NCBI GenBank assembly: GCA_003008705.1
Contig: PDUO01000022.1
Span: 24,549-88,548, forward strand
Length of the DNA stretch: 64,000 bases
DNA from: Pezicula radicicola
Lineage: Eukaryota; Ascomycota; Leotiomycetes; Helotiales; Dermateaceae
Reading direction: 5' to 3'
Shown piece after piece: positions 1 to 10,969 of the stretch (position 1 is its first letter; each line of letters opens with the position of its first letter). A program made the translations under genes and the position numbers. The notes beneath the pieces were generated by a model, which had not been told where the DNA came from, did no database searches, and worked only from the letters and a program-made list of their open reading frames with translations.

Positions 1-365
1 TAAATAGTTTATAAGTTAAAAATTATATAATATTATAATAGTTTAAATAATAAAGTTATAAAGGTAATTTTAGTAGTATATTATAGTTTATAGTATAATA
101 GTCTTCTAATAATTAAAATTACTTAAATAGGACTAGTAGTTCCTAAGATATTAAATTAATTAAATACGTTTTATAAACTATACTTAATTCTTAGATTTAA
201 AGAAGATTATAAATAGTTTATAAGTTAAAATTTATATAATATTATAATAGTTTAAGTAATAAAGTTATAAAGATAATTTTAATAGTATATAATAGTTTAT
301 AGTATAATAGTCTTATAATAATTAAGATTACCTAAATAGGATTAGTAGTTTCTAAGATATTAAAG
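1..365. repeat. Two-copy AT-rich direct repeat
   Basis: A stretch of about 160 bp beginning AAATAGTTTATAAG at position 2 recurs at 211 with few differences, giving a period of 209 bp. Both copies are AT-rich, contain no open frame, and end in a similar CTAAGATATTAAA block. It may be a duplicated part of a RIP-degraded transposon; the family was not identified. Confidence 0.75.
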
Positions 366-599
366 GTTAAAGTAAACCCCTATAAGGCCCTATAGTTATA
401 GGGTACTTTAGGACTCTAAAGGTTAAAATAAGTTTAAATTACTAGGATCTACTCTAAACTACTAGAAGTAAGGCTTAATTATACTAGAATCTATTAGACT
501 TATATAAACCTAGTTCAAGCCTAGTTCAAGTACTTATAGAAGGGCCCCTAAGTAGTACCTTAGTATCCTATTAGTAAGGAAACCTTAGTTATTATATAA

Positions 600-2990
600 G
601 TTTCCTTCTATTACTTCTACTAAGTTTTATATCTTTTATAGTATACTTATAATAGAATTTTTTTAAACTTTAATATATTCTATATATTCTATATTTTAAA
701 TGTTTATTAGTTTAATATCTTCTATTTAATCTTCTCTCTAGTATATATTTTACCTTATATTTATCTTCTACTTTAGTACTCCCTTTAATAGTAGTTTAAT
801 ACTAATAGTATATTAAAATATCTTAAATTAATCCTATAGAAGTACTTTAGTAAGACTATTAATTACTTATTTATCTATAGTTATATACTAAAGATTAATA
901 TCTATATTAGTTACCCTTTCTTATATATAGTAGTATTAGATATTAATATATTTAGTTTATATATAGAATTAAGGGTTATATATAAGTATAGTAACTCCTT
1001 AGTTATTATAGAGAATTATTATTATAAGTATATATTAAGAGATAATTTTAGTAAGCAGTTATCTTAACTAGATTACCTCTTTTATAGTTTATATCTATTT
1101 AATATACTTAGCTTTATATAAAGAGAGTATAATAGTTACTTATTACTTTAAGGACTAGTTAATTACCTTACTTCTAATATTAAAGATATATCTAGAGGTA
1201 GATTACCTTATATCTTAATCCCTAGCCTAGTTTAAAGCTAAATAACCTAGGAGGTTTTATAGATCCCTATTAAAGACTAGGTTATAGTCTAAAGTTTTTT
1301 AGATATATTAAAAGATATATTTTATAGTCTTCTAGTATATCTAGTCTAGGTTTAAAATAAAATAACTTACTATTAATATTATATATATTAGGTTAGGTCT
1401 TATTCTAAGTATATTATATATAAATAATCCTATAACTAATTAATATTAGTTCTATACCTCTAGTATAGCTTTAAAATCTTATATATCTATTAGATTAATT
1501 AATTACTTATTTTTATTAGAGTTATAATAACTATATAGTTATCTATTTTAAAATATCTTAGTACTTTCTTAAGATATCCTTATTATCTAAGATAGATAAT
1601 CTAGTTTTATTAATCTTAAAATAATTAATATACTAAGGTAATAGTTATATATTCTAAGATTAGTTATATAGAAATAATTATTAAGTTTTTATTTTAACTT
1701 AGTAATCTTCTTTTTATCCTCTTTAAAAATTAATAGATTATTAATATAAATAATTATAATTATCCCTTCTTTATAGAAGATATTACTATTAGAGTTTAAA
1801 GGTTTAAATCTAAGTTTATTAAGGAAGGTAGAGAGTATTTAATACTATACTTATAAATCTTATTTAAGTTTATAAAGTACTTTAATAAGTTTATATACCT
1901 ACCTAGTTCTATTATTAAATCCCTTAGTTTATTCTAAGTAAATTTTATTATCTATATCTCTATAAAGAAAGATTATCTTAATATCTATTTATTTAATTTC
2001 TTAGTTTAAAATAACTATAATAATAAATAAAACTTTATAACTTATTAACTTAATTACTAAGATAAAGGTTTTATTATAATTAATACTAGTCTTTTATCTA
2101 TTATTATATACTACTTATCTTATTTTATACTATAAGATTTCTCCCTTTAGTCCCCTCTTATATTTATATATATATTTTACTTTAAGAATATTTTTATCTT
2201 TAGGGTAGTCTATAAGTATTTATATTTTATTCTTTATTAGTAACTAATATTTATCCCTTATAACCTCCCTTTATAAGTTACTTTCTAGTAATCTTATTAT
2301 TTACTTATAGAAATTTAGTTTAAAGGCTTTAACTTTTAAGGCTTAAGTTAAGAAAGCTAGTAGTTTATATATTTCTATTATATTCTATATAACCTTTTAA
2401 ACTTATTTTTTATAAATTAAAAGATTAATAGGGTTTAATAAGTATATAAAGTAACAGAGCTTTAGATATTAATTATTAATATTATTAATATTTAATAAGG
2501 TTTCTTTAGATAGAGTATTATTATCTAGTAATATTATTTCCTACTATATTTCTAGTATTTTAATTACCTATAGATTTTTTTTTTATCTAGTATTTTAATT
2601 ATTATAGTAAGGTTATTTTCTTTACTCTACTATAAACTAAATAATATAAGGTTATTTTTTTTACTCTACTTCTTTAGTTTATTAGATTAGTCTTTATCCT
2701 TATTTTTACTCCTAGTAAATATAATACTTTATTTACATTTATCCTTATTTAACTTTCCCTTTATATTTAATAAAGTATTATAAAGGTAATACTATTTAAA
2801 GGATTATTAATCTAAATATTCTAGAAGGATATTATTATTAGTATTATAAAGATCTATATATATAGTTAGTAGTTTCTTAATAATATAGTAATTAATTAAT
2901 TATATAATCTTTCCTTATAGTATTAGTACTTAATATATATAGCTTCCTTTATATCTAATTAACTTCCTAATTATTGTTTATCTCTTTATA
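600..2990 (-). mobile_element. RIP-degraded Ty1/Copia pol relic
   Basis: On the minus strand, translation around 2060-1700 follows the order of a Copia reverse transcriptase: a D-K-x2-F-L-x-R-D-(I/L) block, an L-x2-A/V-L-Y-x-L-K block, then a hydrophobic strand leading into Y-I-N-N at 1748-1737. In Copia families this last motif is Y-V-D-D, so both catalytic aspartates appear to have become asparagine (G to A), as RIP would do. Stops are frequent throughout. Sequence to about 700 could hold the RNase H part and sequence to about 2990 the integrase part, but I could not verify those. The LTR-like repeat at 3000-3270 lies where the 5' LTR of a minus-strand element should be. The element cannot make protein. 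Confidence 0.75.
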
Positions 2991-2999
2991 CTCTTCTTT

Positions 3000-3270
3000 A
3001 TTAGGTTATAGGCTATAAGTATAGGGTGAAATAAGGTAGGTAGGTAGGTAGGATAGGTATAGCCTAAAGTACACTATAAATATAGGGTAGTAGGAGGTAC
3101 ATCAAATAGAGTTATAATAGACAAGTAAGAGATAATAATATATAGAACTAAAGACTTAAATTCAAAGATATCTATCTAATAGGAAAGAAAGGTTATCTAT
3201 ATATAAAAGGCTAGTTGTAAAGACTACTATATTTAGTATAGACTAAGTTATATAAACTACCTATTAGGGT
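3000..3270 (-). repeat. Copia-type LTR, copy A
   Basis: This ~270 bp AT-rich repeat is shared by four sites. Copies A (3000) and D (5873) share one orientation; B (3390) and C (5411) have the other. Its orientation fits the 5' LTR of the minus-strand Copia relic to its left. It includes a short GTAG run (3037-3055). It forms a long inverted repeat with copy B. Confidence 0.65.
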
Positions 3271-3296
3271 AGTCTATACAACTATATACTTATAAT

Positions 3297-3361
3297 ATTT
3301 ATTTTATTTTATTTTATATTATTTTATTTTATTTTATTTTATTTTATTTTATTTTATTTTA
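3297..3361. repeat. (TTTTA)n microsatellite
   Basis: About 65 bp of ATTTT/TTTTA pentamer repeats with one interruption sit between the inverted LTR-like copies A and B, in the loop of the potential palindrome. Confidence 0.95.
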
Positions 3362-3389
3362 CTAGTGTTTTATAAGTAAAGTAAAGCTT

Positions 3390-3644
3390 CCCTAACTTAG
3401 TAGTTTATAAATATAGTAGTCTTTATAACTAGCCTTTTATATATAGATAGCCTCTCTATCTTAGTAGATAGATAACTTTAAATTCAAGTCTTTAGTTCTA
3501 TATATTATTATTACCTCTACTTATCTATAACTCTATTTAATACACCTCCTACTATTCTATATTTATAGTATAATTTAGGCTATACCTATTCTACCTACCT
3601 ACCTACCCTAATCTACCCTATACTTATAGCTTGTAACCTAATAG
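3390..3644 (+). repeat. Copia-type LTR, copy B
   Basis: This is the reverse complement of copy A and has the same orientation as copy C (5411-5602). Copies B and C flank the plus-strand gag relic at 4967-5398, so B is a plausible 5' LTR for that truncated element. It starts CCTAACTTAG and ends near TAACCTAATA. Confidence 0.65.
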
Positions 3645-4966
3645 GTTATAAGCCTAGAGTACTATTAATTAGTATTTTAGAGGTAATATCTATATATCTA
3701 TATAGAGGCTATATTAGTCTCTATAAGTATTCCCTATCCCTATTCTTATTACTTAGAGAGTATAAAAGCCCTTTAGCCTAAGTCCCTATAACTAGACTCT
3801 ACTAAGTATAAAGGTAGTAGTAGTTAGTCTATTATATAGCTATCTACTAGTATACTATTTTTATATAGTATATAGACTCTAGTAGCTATAACTATATAAT
3901 TATACTACCTATAGTAGGTATTATAGCCTTATTTATATATAAAGGTATCTATCCTTAAGCTTTAGTATATAAGTATAGTCTTATTCTTACTAAGGAATAT
4001 ACTATTATAAAGAGGTATATCTACTTTATAACTCTCTATTTAGTCTATATTATAGTAATTTCTAAATATATAAGTTCTATAAGAAGCTATCCTTAGAGAG
4101 GGTAGACTTATATTATTGTATACTATCTTATTAGCTATATAGCTATATATAAGTAGTATACTTAATTAGATATTTACTATAAGAAAAGCTAAATTAGTAC
4201 TTTATTTAGNNTATTAGTAAGAAGTATAAGAAACTATATTTTAAGCTAGTAGGTTATTTAAGGGAAACCTTTANTAGTCTATAGNTACTAGTATTAGACT
4301 AGGCTATAGTTATAAATCCTCTTATAGAGGTTCTCTATTTTATTAGAGATTAAGGGAATATAAATTACTAAGTCTTATATAAGACTAGTATTTAAATCCT
4401 CTTATAAAAAGAGGTTATTCTTATAGAATAAAAATCCTATTATATAGGTTATTTCTATTATAAAAGAAATAAGAATATTTATATAGTATTATATAATTTA
4501 GGACCCAAGGTTCTAGTTTTATTTATATATATATATAAAAATAAACCTTTTAGCTAGACTTAATATATAGGGTCTATACCTCTACTTAATATAAGTAGTA
4601 GAAGGTTTATATTTTAGTAAGCTTAGTATATATAGCTTGATTTTTATTAGAGGCTTAATATAAGGCCTATATAGTACTATAATATATATATAGTCTATAT
4701 AAACTAAGTAAAAATTATATACCTTACTTAGTACTAAAACTAAAACTAAATTAAATTTAAAAATTAATTAAATTTATAATCTTTTCTAAATAACTAGATT
4801 AAAATAGTTTATAAAACTATAAAATTAAACTATTAATATTAGCTTAGTTTTTAGAGCTATAATTTTAGGTTTTATACTATATTAGACCTTATATAGTATA
4901 TTACTATAAATAGTACTAATTACTTACTAAGTAATTTTATTTAGTTATAAAATAACTTCTTCCTCT
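3645..4966. other. AT-rich interval, no gene seen
   Basis: This is RIP-like sequence between LTR copy B and the gag relic, probably the leader and internal region of the same element. No frame stays open and no domain is recognisable. Ambiguous bases occur at 4210, 4211, 4274 and 4285. Confidence 0.6.
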
Positions 4967-5398
4967 ATGATTTCCTTTAAAGGAGATAAGCTACTAGGCT
5001 ACTTTAATTATATAGAGTAGTTAGTAAATACAGACTTATTCCTTAAAATAAATAGCTTTATACCTTATATAGATAACTCTAAAAAAGCTCCTAATAAATA
5101 CTTATATTATAATTCTAAAGAAGAACTATTTAGTAGGGAACTAGTTATAAAATATATAGAAAAAGAGTCTAATTATAAAAGGAATAATACTAAGGTATTA
5201 GGTACTTTATAATCTATAGCTAATATAGAAATAACTAAAATATTTAAAGATAAACTAAATACTAGTAGTTTTTATAAGGCTATTAAAACTACCTTTAGTA
5301 AAACTAGTATAGAACTAGTAGATAGATATTTTAATAAGCTTATAGAAGCTAACTATAGGTCCTATTCTAATATAGATAAATATACTAGTATTATATAA
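4967..5398 (+). pseudogene. Copia gag-like relic
   Basis: From an ATG at 4967 one frame runs 143 codons with only two internal stops (a TAG after Y-I-E and a TAA after G-T-L), unusual for this AT-rich block. The translation begins with a G-D-K-L-x-G-Y-F-x-Y-I-E segment and continues as a charged helical protein with F-x-K-T-S-I-E-L-V-D-R-Y-F-x-K-L. This resembles the N-terminal gag (UBN2-type) region of Copia polyproteins. The frame ends 12 bp before a truncated LTR-like copy, so the rest of gag and all of pol have been deleted. Recognition is by overall pattern only. Confidence 0.6.
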
Positions 5399-5410
5399 TT
5401 ATCTACTTAA

Positions 5411-5602
5411 CCTCTCCTTCTTAGTAGATAGATAACTTTAAATTTAAGTCTTTAGTTCCATATATTATTATCTCTTATCTATATATTATAAACTCTATTT
5501 AATACTCCTCCTTTTACCCTATATTTATAGTATACTTTAGGCTATACCTACCCTATCTACCCGTCCTATTCTACCCTATACTTATAGCCTATAACCTAAT
5601 AA
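5411..5602 (+). repeat. Copia-type LTR, copy C (5' truncated)
   Basis: This has the same orientation as copy B but lacks about the first 60 bp; alignment starts at the CTTAGTAGATAG block. It lies immediately after the gag relic, marking an internal deletion junction. Confidence 0.65.
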
Positions 5603-5872
5603 ATATTACTATAGCTATAGGGTATTATAGTATATAATTATTAAATACAATAATCTTAATCTTAAGCTTAAGTCTAAGCTTACTTACCCTAGGGTTAAAC
5701 CTTATTTAAGCCTATAAACTAAGCTTAAATTAAACTTAACTATAGTTAAACTCTAGTTTAACTCTAGGTTAAACACCTAGTAGAGGGCCTCTAAGTATTA
5801 TAATATAAACTAAATAAAGAGTACTATTATCTTTAATATACTAATTAATACTTAGTACTCTAACCTTATAAC

Positions 5873-6137
5873 TTATTAGATTATAGGCTATAGATATAAA
5901 GTAAAATATATCAAGTAAGTAAGGTAAGTATAGTCTAAAGTATACTATAAATATAAGGTAGAAGAAGTATTAAATAAAGTTATAATAGATAGATTAAAGA
6001 TTATAGTATAAGGAACTTAAAAACTTAAATTTAAAGTTATTTATTTACTAAGAGAGAGAGGATATTTATATATAAAAAGCTAATTATAAAGACTATTTTA
6101 TTTAGTATAAACTAAGTTATATAAATTACTAAGTTAA
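5873..6137 (-). repeat. Copia-type LTR, copy D
   Basis: This is a full-length copy in the same orientation as copy A, from TTATTAGATTATAGG to the TACTAAGTTAAAA block. Its end coincides with the sharp edge of the AT-rich compartment at about 6140. It may be a solo LTR, since no internal sequence could be assigned to it. Confidence 0.6.
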
Positions 6138-6599
6138 AAAATCTTTACTCTATTAAACGACTAGACAGTAAACTAGCTATTGTTTTCGGCTGGTTTAGTC
6201 GCTGCTTTCCGTAGCTGACTTGCCAAAATCTCGCACTGCTCTAGTGCTCGTGTACCTGATGGCTAAAGCGGTATGACCGTGGGGACCCTAGCTGACTACT
6301 GCAGGAATACCCAAAAAAAGCGAGTGTTAAGTTATTATTCGGAAAACCGCTGCTCTTATCCTTGTTCTTATATCCTAAGTAGGGGAGTAGAAAATGGCTA
6401 CCCTCTATCCCCTCGAGACTTAAGATGGCGGCTATCCTATATCTTTATTCATCCTCCCTCCCTTCTCCATTATCTTTCCTCTAAACCTCTTATACTTAAC
6501 TATCACCTTCCCTCACTCTACCTCTCTCCTCCCCCTCTGTTGTGATTGCTTAGGTAGTAGGCTCCTCCCTATATCTTCGGCCTTGCTTCTTTACTTTTA
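6138..6599. other. Non-coding spacer after AT-rich block
   Basis: Base composition changes abruptly here to near-balanced sequence with a pyrimidine-rich stretch at 6440-6540. A 90-codon frame at 6273-6545 starts at an ATG-less codon and is low-complexity, so I do not call it a gene. This may be the promoter of the DUF3435 relic that follows. Confidence 0.4.
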
Positions 6600-9245
6600 A
6601 TCGTCATCGTCGTTGTCTCCTTTGGTAGATCTAGTCGATATACATCGTCGCCAATAACCAATACTAAGCTCTTCCTCCTTAGACAGTGATAGGTTAGATA
6701 TTGAAAGCTGCTTTGATACAGAGGATGAGCGGGAGGAGACCGACGTCGAGACCGAGCCGATGGACGTTGATATCGATGTCGACGGAGATGGCGAGGTAGA
6801 TCTACTAGATCTGGAGTAGGTTACTAGAGGGGATAATACTAATATCGATATTGATAGAGACGAGGTAGACCTACTAGATCTGAGGTGGATCACTGGAGAG
6901 GAGAACGCCCACCCGCCAGAGTACTACCTCGATCAAGAGAACAACTCCGATAAATCCAAGGATGAGGATGAGGACTATAGCGAGGGTAGCCTCCTCTAAA
7001 TGGATATAATCGAGGGCCTGTTCTATCAGTGGGTACCCTATCCTCTTCTCACCTACCATCTTCTATAGTCGAATCACTAAGCTAACTCCTCTTTAAAAGG
7101 TACTACTGATATATATGAAAGGATCCTACCCGGGTGATACAGGCCATCTCTCACCATACTCTCAAGGCCTTCTTCGAATGGATATTAAATTAGTATCAGG
7201 GGAAGGGTAAGAGGAGGCTTATAGGTATTAAGTCGGCCAGTACACTCAGGATATACTGGAAGGTCTTCCGCCTTATACACGAATGGGCGACTAGGGAGAA
7301 GATCAAGGGGACACTGAACTATCATATATACCGGGTGAGTAGTACTTCTTGTTTACCCACTCAATCCAGTCCGAATAGTCAGAGATAAAGGGCTAATAGA
7401 TATTCTCGTTGTAGGTCCTTAGGAAGCTAGTGAAGAAGTACTACCTGTTGACAAAGAAGTATAATAATATAGTGATATATATCGAAGATCTTACTGGAGT
7501 CCTGTAGACTAACCTAACAACGACGAAGCAGAGGTACCCCCACGGCTAGTACTATATCGAGATGAACCTCTTTGGCCAGCTAGGTATCTTCTCCGGAAAC
7601 CAACCTTTAGTACTCTTGAACCTCCGCTACAGGGATATTATCGTGATACTACTCCGGGACCTAAATAGCGGACCCCATTAGCTCCTAATCGAGTTTATAT
7701 ATAAGTTTACAAAGAAGTATCTCGGTACTAAAGAGTTATAAGTCTTACCCCGGGCCTTTTCTGAACCCCCCCTTCCCTCTTCCTAGTGTAACAGGCAACT
7801 AATATAGAAGCTAGGAATATGTTTCCACTCCCTGAGATCATCTTTGATCCATCCCTAATCCTTAGTCCCTACATCGCCCTCCTAGGCCTTATCTTTACCG
7901 ACTAGGTATTCTTGGCCCTGAGTCTTATATCGACCGAGAGGATCAGTGAGCTAGATATCCCGCCTGGCTATGAGTAGTTACCCTTGTATCTAAAGCCGGA
8001 AATAGCGGATGTCCCCGTCTTCCGGAAGTCTATTAGGACGCCCTACGGGTGGGAGATCTCGCCTAACCAGTGACTACTATATACAACTCTCTTGAAGTAG
8101 ATCAAGCGGCTCGGTGTACTCAGTAGGATCTCGCTGTCTATATAGCTGTACTACCTCCGATACAGTGTAAGTAATGCCTTTAACCAGAGCGGTATATATC
8201 CTGTAACCCCCTTCTTATAACCCCGCCCCTCCCTACTATATAATATACTAACCGTAGATGGATAGGTGATATAAGCGATGTACTCCAGAACATGATGATG
8301 TAATACACTAAGATTGATACTTTTATCAAGTACTACCTCCGGCGGAAGGTTACCACTGATACTCGAGCTATCGTCTCCGGCTATGAACCTTAGTATAACC
8401 TGATATAGGTAGCCTATCGGATGACTTACTGGATCGATCCGAACCGGCCGTAGGAACTTATACTCGAGTAATCCCTATCCATTAATCAGGATCCTATTGT
8501 CCGCCGCCTTGTTACGGAGTAGGAGAGGTAGAAGCGCCGGTTCCAGAGTACGGCGACATAAAAGCCCGGGTACTGGATTATTGGCTACGCGATCTTTAAT
8601 ACCAAGCAGTGGCTAAGAGCTATACTCCTTAAGTACCTTCAAGGCTAGTAGGATCTAGAAAACCCAGTCAATGAGATCAAGTAGTAGCTCTCTGGGGTTA
8701 AGCTCAGCCAGGACATAAAGACCAACTTGGACCAAAACAACAAGATACCCCCGATCCAGAAGTACTTAGCTACAACGATAATGATACTCCCGGGAACGAC
8801 CATAGAAGAAGAGTTCCGCCGCCGTAATATAGCTATCAATGTAGTCGCCGCCTACTACCACTTCCAGGAGGGGGGAGCCACTACCCGACCGTATACAAAG
8901 CCGTCTATACAAAGGGCGAGTCCGACGCCGTCGAAGGAGACCAACCCGTAGCTAGTAGCCACCGAGGCCGAGAAGTAAGTATTAAGTAATACTATATTAT
9001 TGGTGTTTACAGAGAAGAGAACCACCACCTATTTCCTCTGTTTAGGGGAGCAGAGCTTACTATTCGAAAAGTATACCTATAAGTTTACTAGTCCGGGAGA
9101 CTTGACGAAGTACTTCAAGCAGAAGTATCTAGCCTACATCAAAGAAGGGGATCGACTCAAGTACAAGGTCTATTGAATAGGGCTACAGTATAAGCAGTAT
9201 CTCCAGAATCATGTAGAGAGTATCCACGGGATGGTTTCTTGACCT
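6600..9245 (+). pseudogene. DUF3435-family (tyrosine-recombinase-like) pseudogene
   Basis: The N-terminal part is acidic (6660-7000). From about 7150 the translation follows the fungal DUF3435 family: a helical entry segment, an (L/I)-R-Y-R-D-I block near 7625, the F-P-L-P-E-I-I-F-D-P-S-L segment near 7825, an I-P-P/D-I-P-P-G region near 7960, and the D-T-R-A-I-V-S-G plus Y-W-I-D-P-N-R-P segments near 8355-8450. The tail (9020-9240) resembles the family's C-x2-C region followed by a block that carries histidines in relatives; here both read Tyr (Y-F-K-Q-K-Y-L). Candidate introns are 7334-7412, ~7735-7800 and ~8168-8255. Many TAG/TAA codons interrupt every exon. DUF3435 includes the Captain recombinases of Starship elements, but catalytic residues could not be assigned. 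Confidence 0.8.
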
Positions 9246-9479
9246 TTCGATACTCTACGAAAAGTATATAGTTATATAGCTAACTTTCTTTTTTTCTTTT
9301 TTTTTCTTTTGTTTTTATACTCTCATATATTACATGGATATTTCATTTCCACTATCCTCTAGAATGTATAGATTAAAGGGAGATTCAATTGTATAAGTGA
9401 GATTAGGATCCTAGTTAAAGGATATAATAGAGTACTTACTTTTATACCTGTTTTTATCCCTGTGAACTAAACCTATAGC
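9246..9479. other. Spacer, no gene seen
   Basis: This has a T-rich run at 9286-9320 and then unremarkable sequence between the DUF3435 relic and the SANT-like relic. No open frame is supported. Confidence 0.5.
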
Positions 9480-9900
9480 CTAGACCTCGAGATCTTATGT
9501 CAAGTGATTACAGCCAACTCGTCTGACAGTATACAGGAGAGCAAGGAGATCCCTATCCATGGATACCTTATACTGAAAACCATGGAATCGAAAGTCGTAT
9601 ACTATTTTATATTTTCCTAAGACTTGTTCTTATATTCTCTCGATATAGGTCAGAGACTGGTTGCTATAGTAACGTATCTTCAAGTAGTAATAGCGTCGAC
9701 ACGGATTGTCTATCTTAATAGAATGTTATATACAGGCCCGGTAAGTATATAGTATTTTTACCTAAGGAAGATATACTTTTAAAACAACTTCAAGAGGAAG
9801 ATGAATTACCATGGGCCGATATTATAAAATACTTTCCTGAGAGGAGCTAAGGAACGATACAAGTGTATTATTGTACTAAGTTGAAGTATCGCTCGGTAAC
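9480..9900 (+). pseudogene. Myb/SANT-like DNA-binding relic
   Basis: At 9770-9896 one frame reads as a tryptophan-cluster helix-turn-helix: L-P-K-E-D-x2-L-x2-L-Q-E-E-D, then L-P-W-A-D-I-I-K-Y-F-P, then (after a TAA) G-T-I-Q-V-Y-Y-C-T-K-L-K. This is the pattern of fungal SANT/Myb-like domains with a P-x-R-(S/T) third-helix entry. Upstream, 9540-9610 holds an I-P-I-H-G-Y-L-I-L-K-T block ending in a V-V-Y-Y-F strand and a likely intron at 9600-9650, probably the same gene. Stops and frame changes show it is dead. Its role is unknown. Confidence 0.55.
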
Positions 9901-10189
9901 GTCCAAGATAAAGAAACGCCGGAGATTAAGGTGATTTACTAGGTATAATCAGGGGACTAGGTAAGGGGCGTAGTATACTATAAAATCCTCGAAAACTGTA
10001 TACAGTGTACTGCGCGCTAAGGACTGATATAAAAGCCAACTTTGGAGTTGTACTATAGCTCAAGTATTCTACTCCTATTGATGTTAAAAAGGCTATAAAC
10101 GGATATCAGTAGTGTAAACCAAAATCTCGATAGTGGAGTATTATAGATTACCTATACAAGAAGACTACTTACTACAAGAGAACTTTAAT

Positions 10190-10870
10190 ACACTATTGTA
10201 GTAGAGATAAACGAATCAGAGCTTGACGAAGACAATTTCCCAGAAATCGAAGATATAGTTTCTATATATACTGGATTAGTCATAGTTGACGGAGAAAGCA
10301 ATATTATCCGCTTAGTATACTATACAACGCAAGAATACTTCGAGTAAGTATATAACCATTGGTTTCTAAATACAATAGTCGAAGTTATAACAATCTATAT
10401 TACTTACCTCTTATTCAGCGTCTTTAAGGGCGGGTTCTATTAAATAGATAGTAAGTTTAAGGATCAACTCCGGTTGAATCTACTCTATGACTATACTGTA
10501 TATAACTAGGGATACTATACTCACATAGCTTCAGCGGAGATAGAATAGTTGATTATACATCTCCTTGAGAGCGAAGCCAAAGTATCTAGCTCTAGCTAGG
10601 CTATGATAGCTTCTAATTATCAATATAATTGAAAGCTGATGTAAATGACAGGAGTATACCTCGTAGTATACTTTAGACTAGTAGAAGCAACAACGGCCTT
10701 ACTCAAAAATAGTCATGATCTAGACTCTAAGGATAGTAATAGTCGGACGCTACTATTATAGGCTACAGAGAGGGGGCACAAGGTAGTGGTGGAGCTACTA
10801 CTAGAGAAAGGCACTGAGCTAGAGACGAAAGACGAGTATAGTCGGACACTAGCCTTGAGACAACTTCTTG
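10190..10870 (+). pseudogene. NACHT-ankyrin NLR relic (C-terminal part)
   Basis: The frame starting about 10195 reads the segment that ends the winged-helix part of fungal NACHT proteins: E-D-I-V-S-I-Y-T-G-L-V-I-V-D, then I-R-L-V-Y-Y-T-T-Q-E-Y-F (10310-10340; the family usually has H in place of the first Y). After an interrupted linker come degenerate ankyrin repeats at 10590-10850, including D-S-K-D-x-N-S-R-T-L-L-L and V-V-V-E-L-L-L-E-K-G-T-E-L-E-T-K-D. Stops are mainly TAG. The NACHT ATPase core would lie at 9900-10190, but that stretch is too broken to read. Such proteins act in fungal non-self recognition and cell death. Confidence 0.7.
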
Positions 10871-10969
10871 AGGAACCCGTATTCCTACTTCCCACCCTCC
10901 TGTACTTAACTCATTCTATAGCCAGATCAAAACCTTATACTATAAAACTTACTACCTCCATTAAATACT

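Noticed and set aside
1..6140. Mitochondrial DNA insertion, suggested by very high AT
   Set aside because: Content is nuclear LTR-retroelement relics with a RIP-like TpA pattern; no mitochondrial gene was recognised.
6273..6893. Frames at 6273-6545 (plus) and 6597-6893 (minus)
   Set aside because: The first is low complexity; the second is antisense to the acidic N-terminus of the DUF3435 relic.
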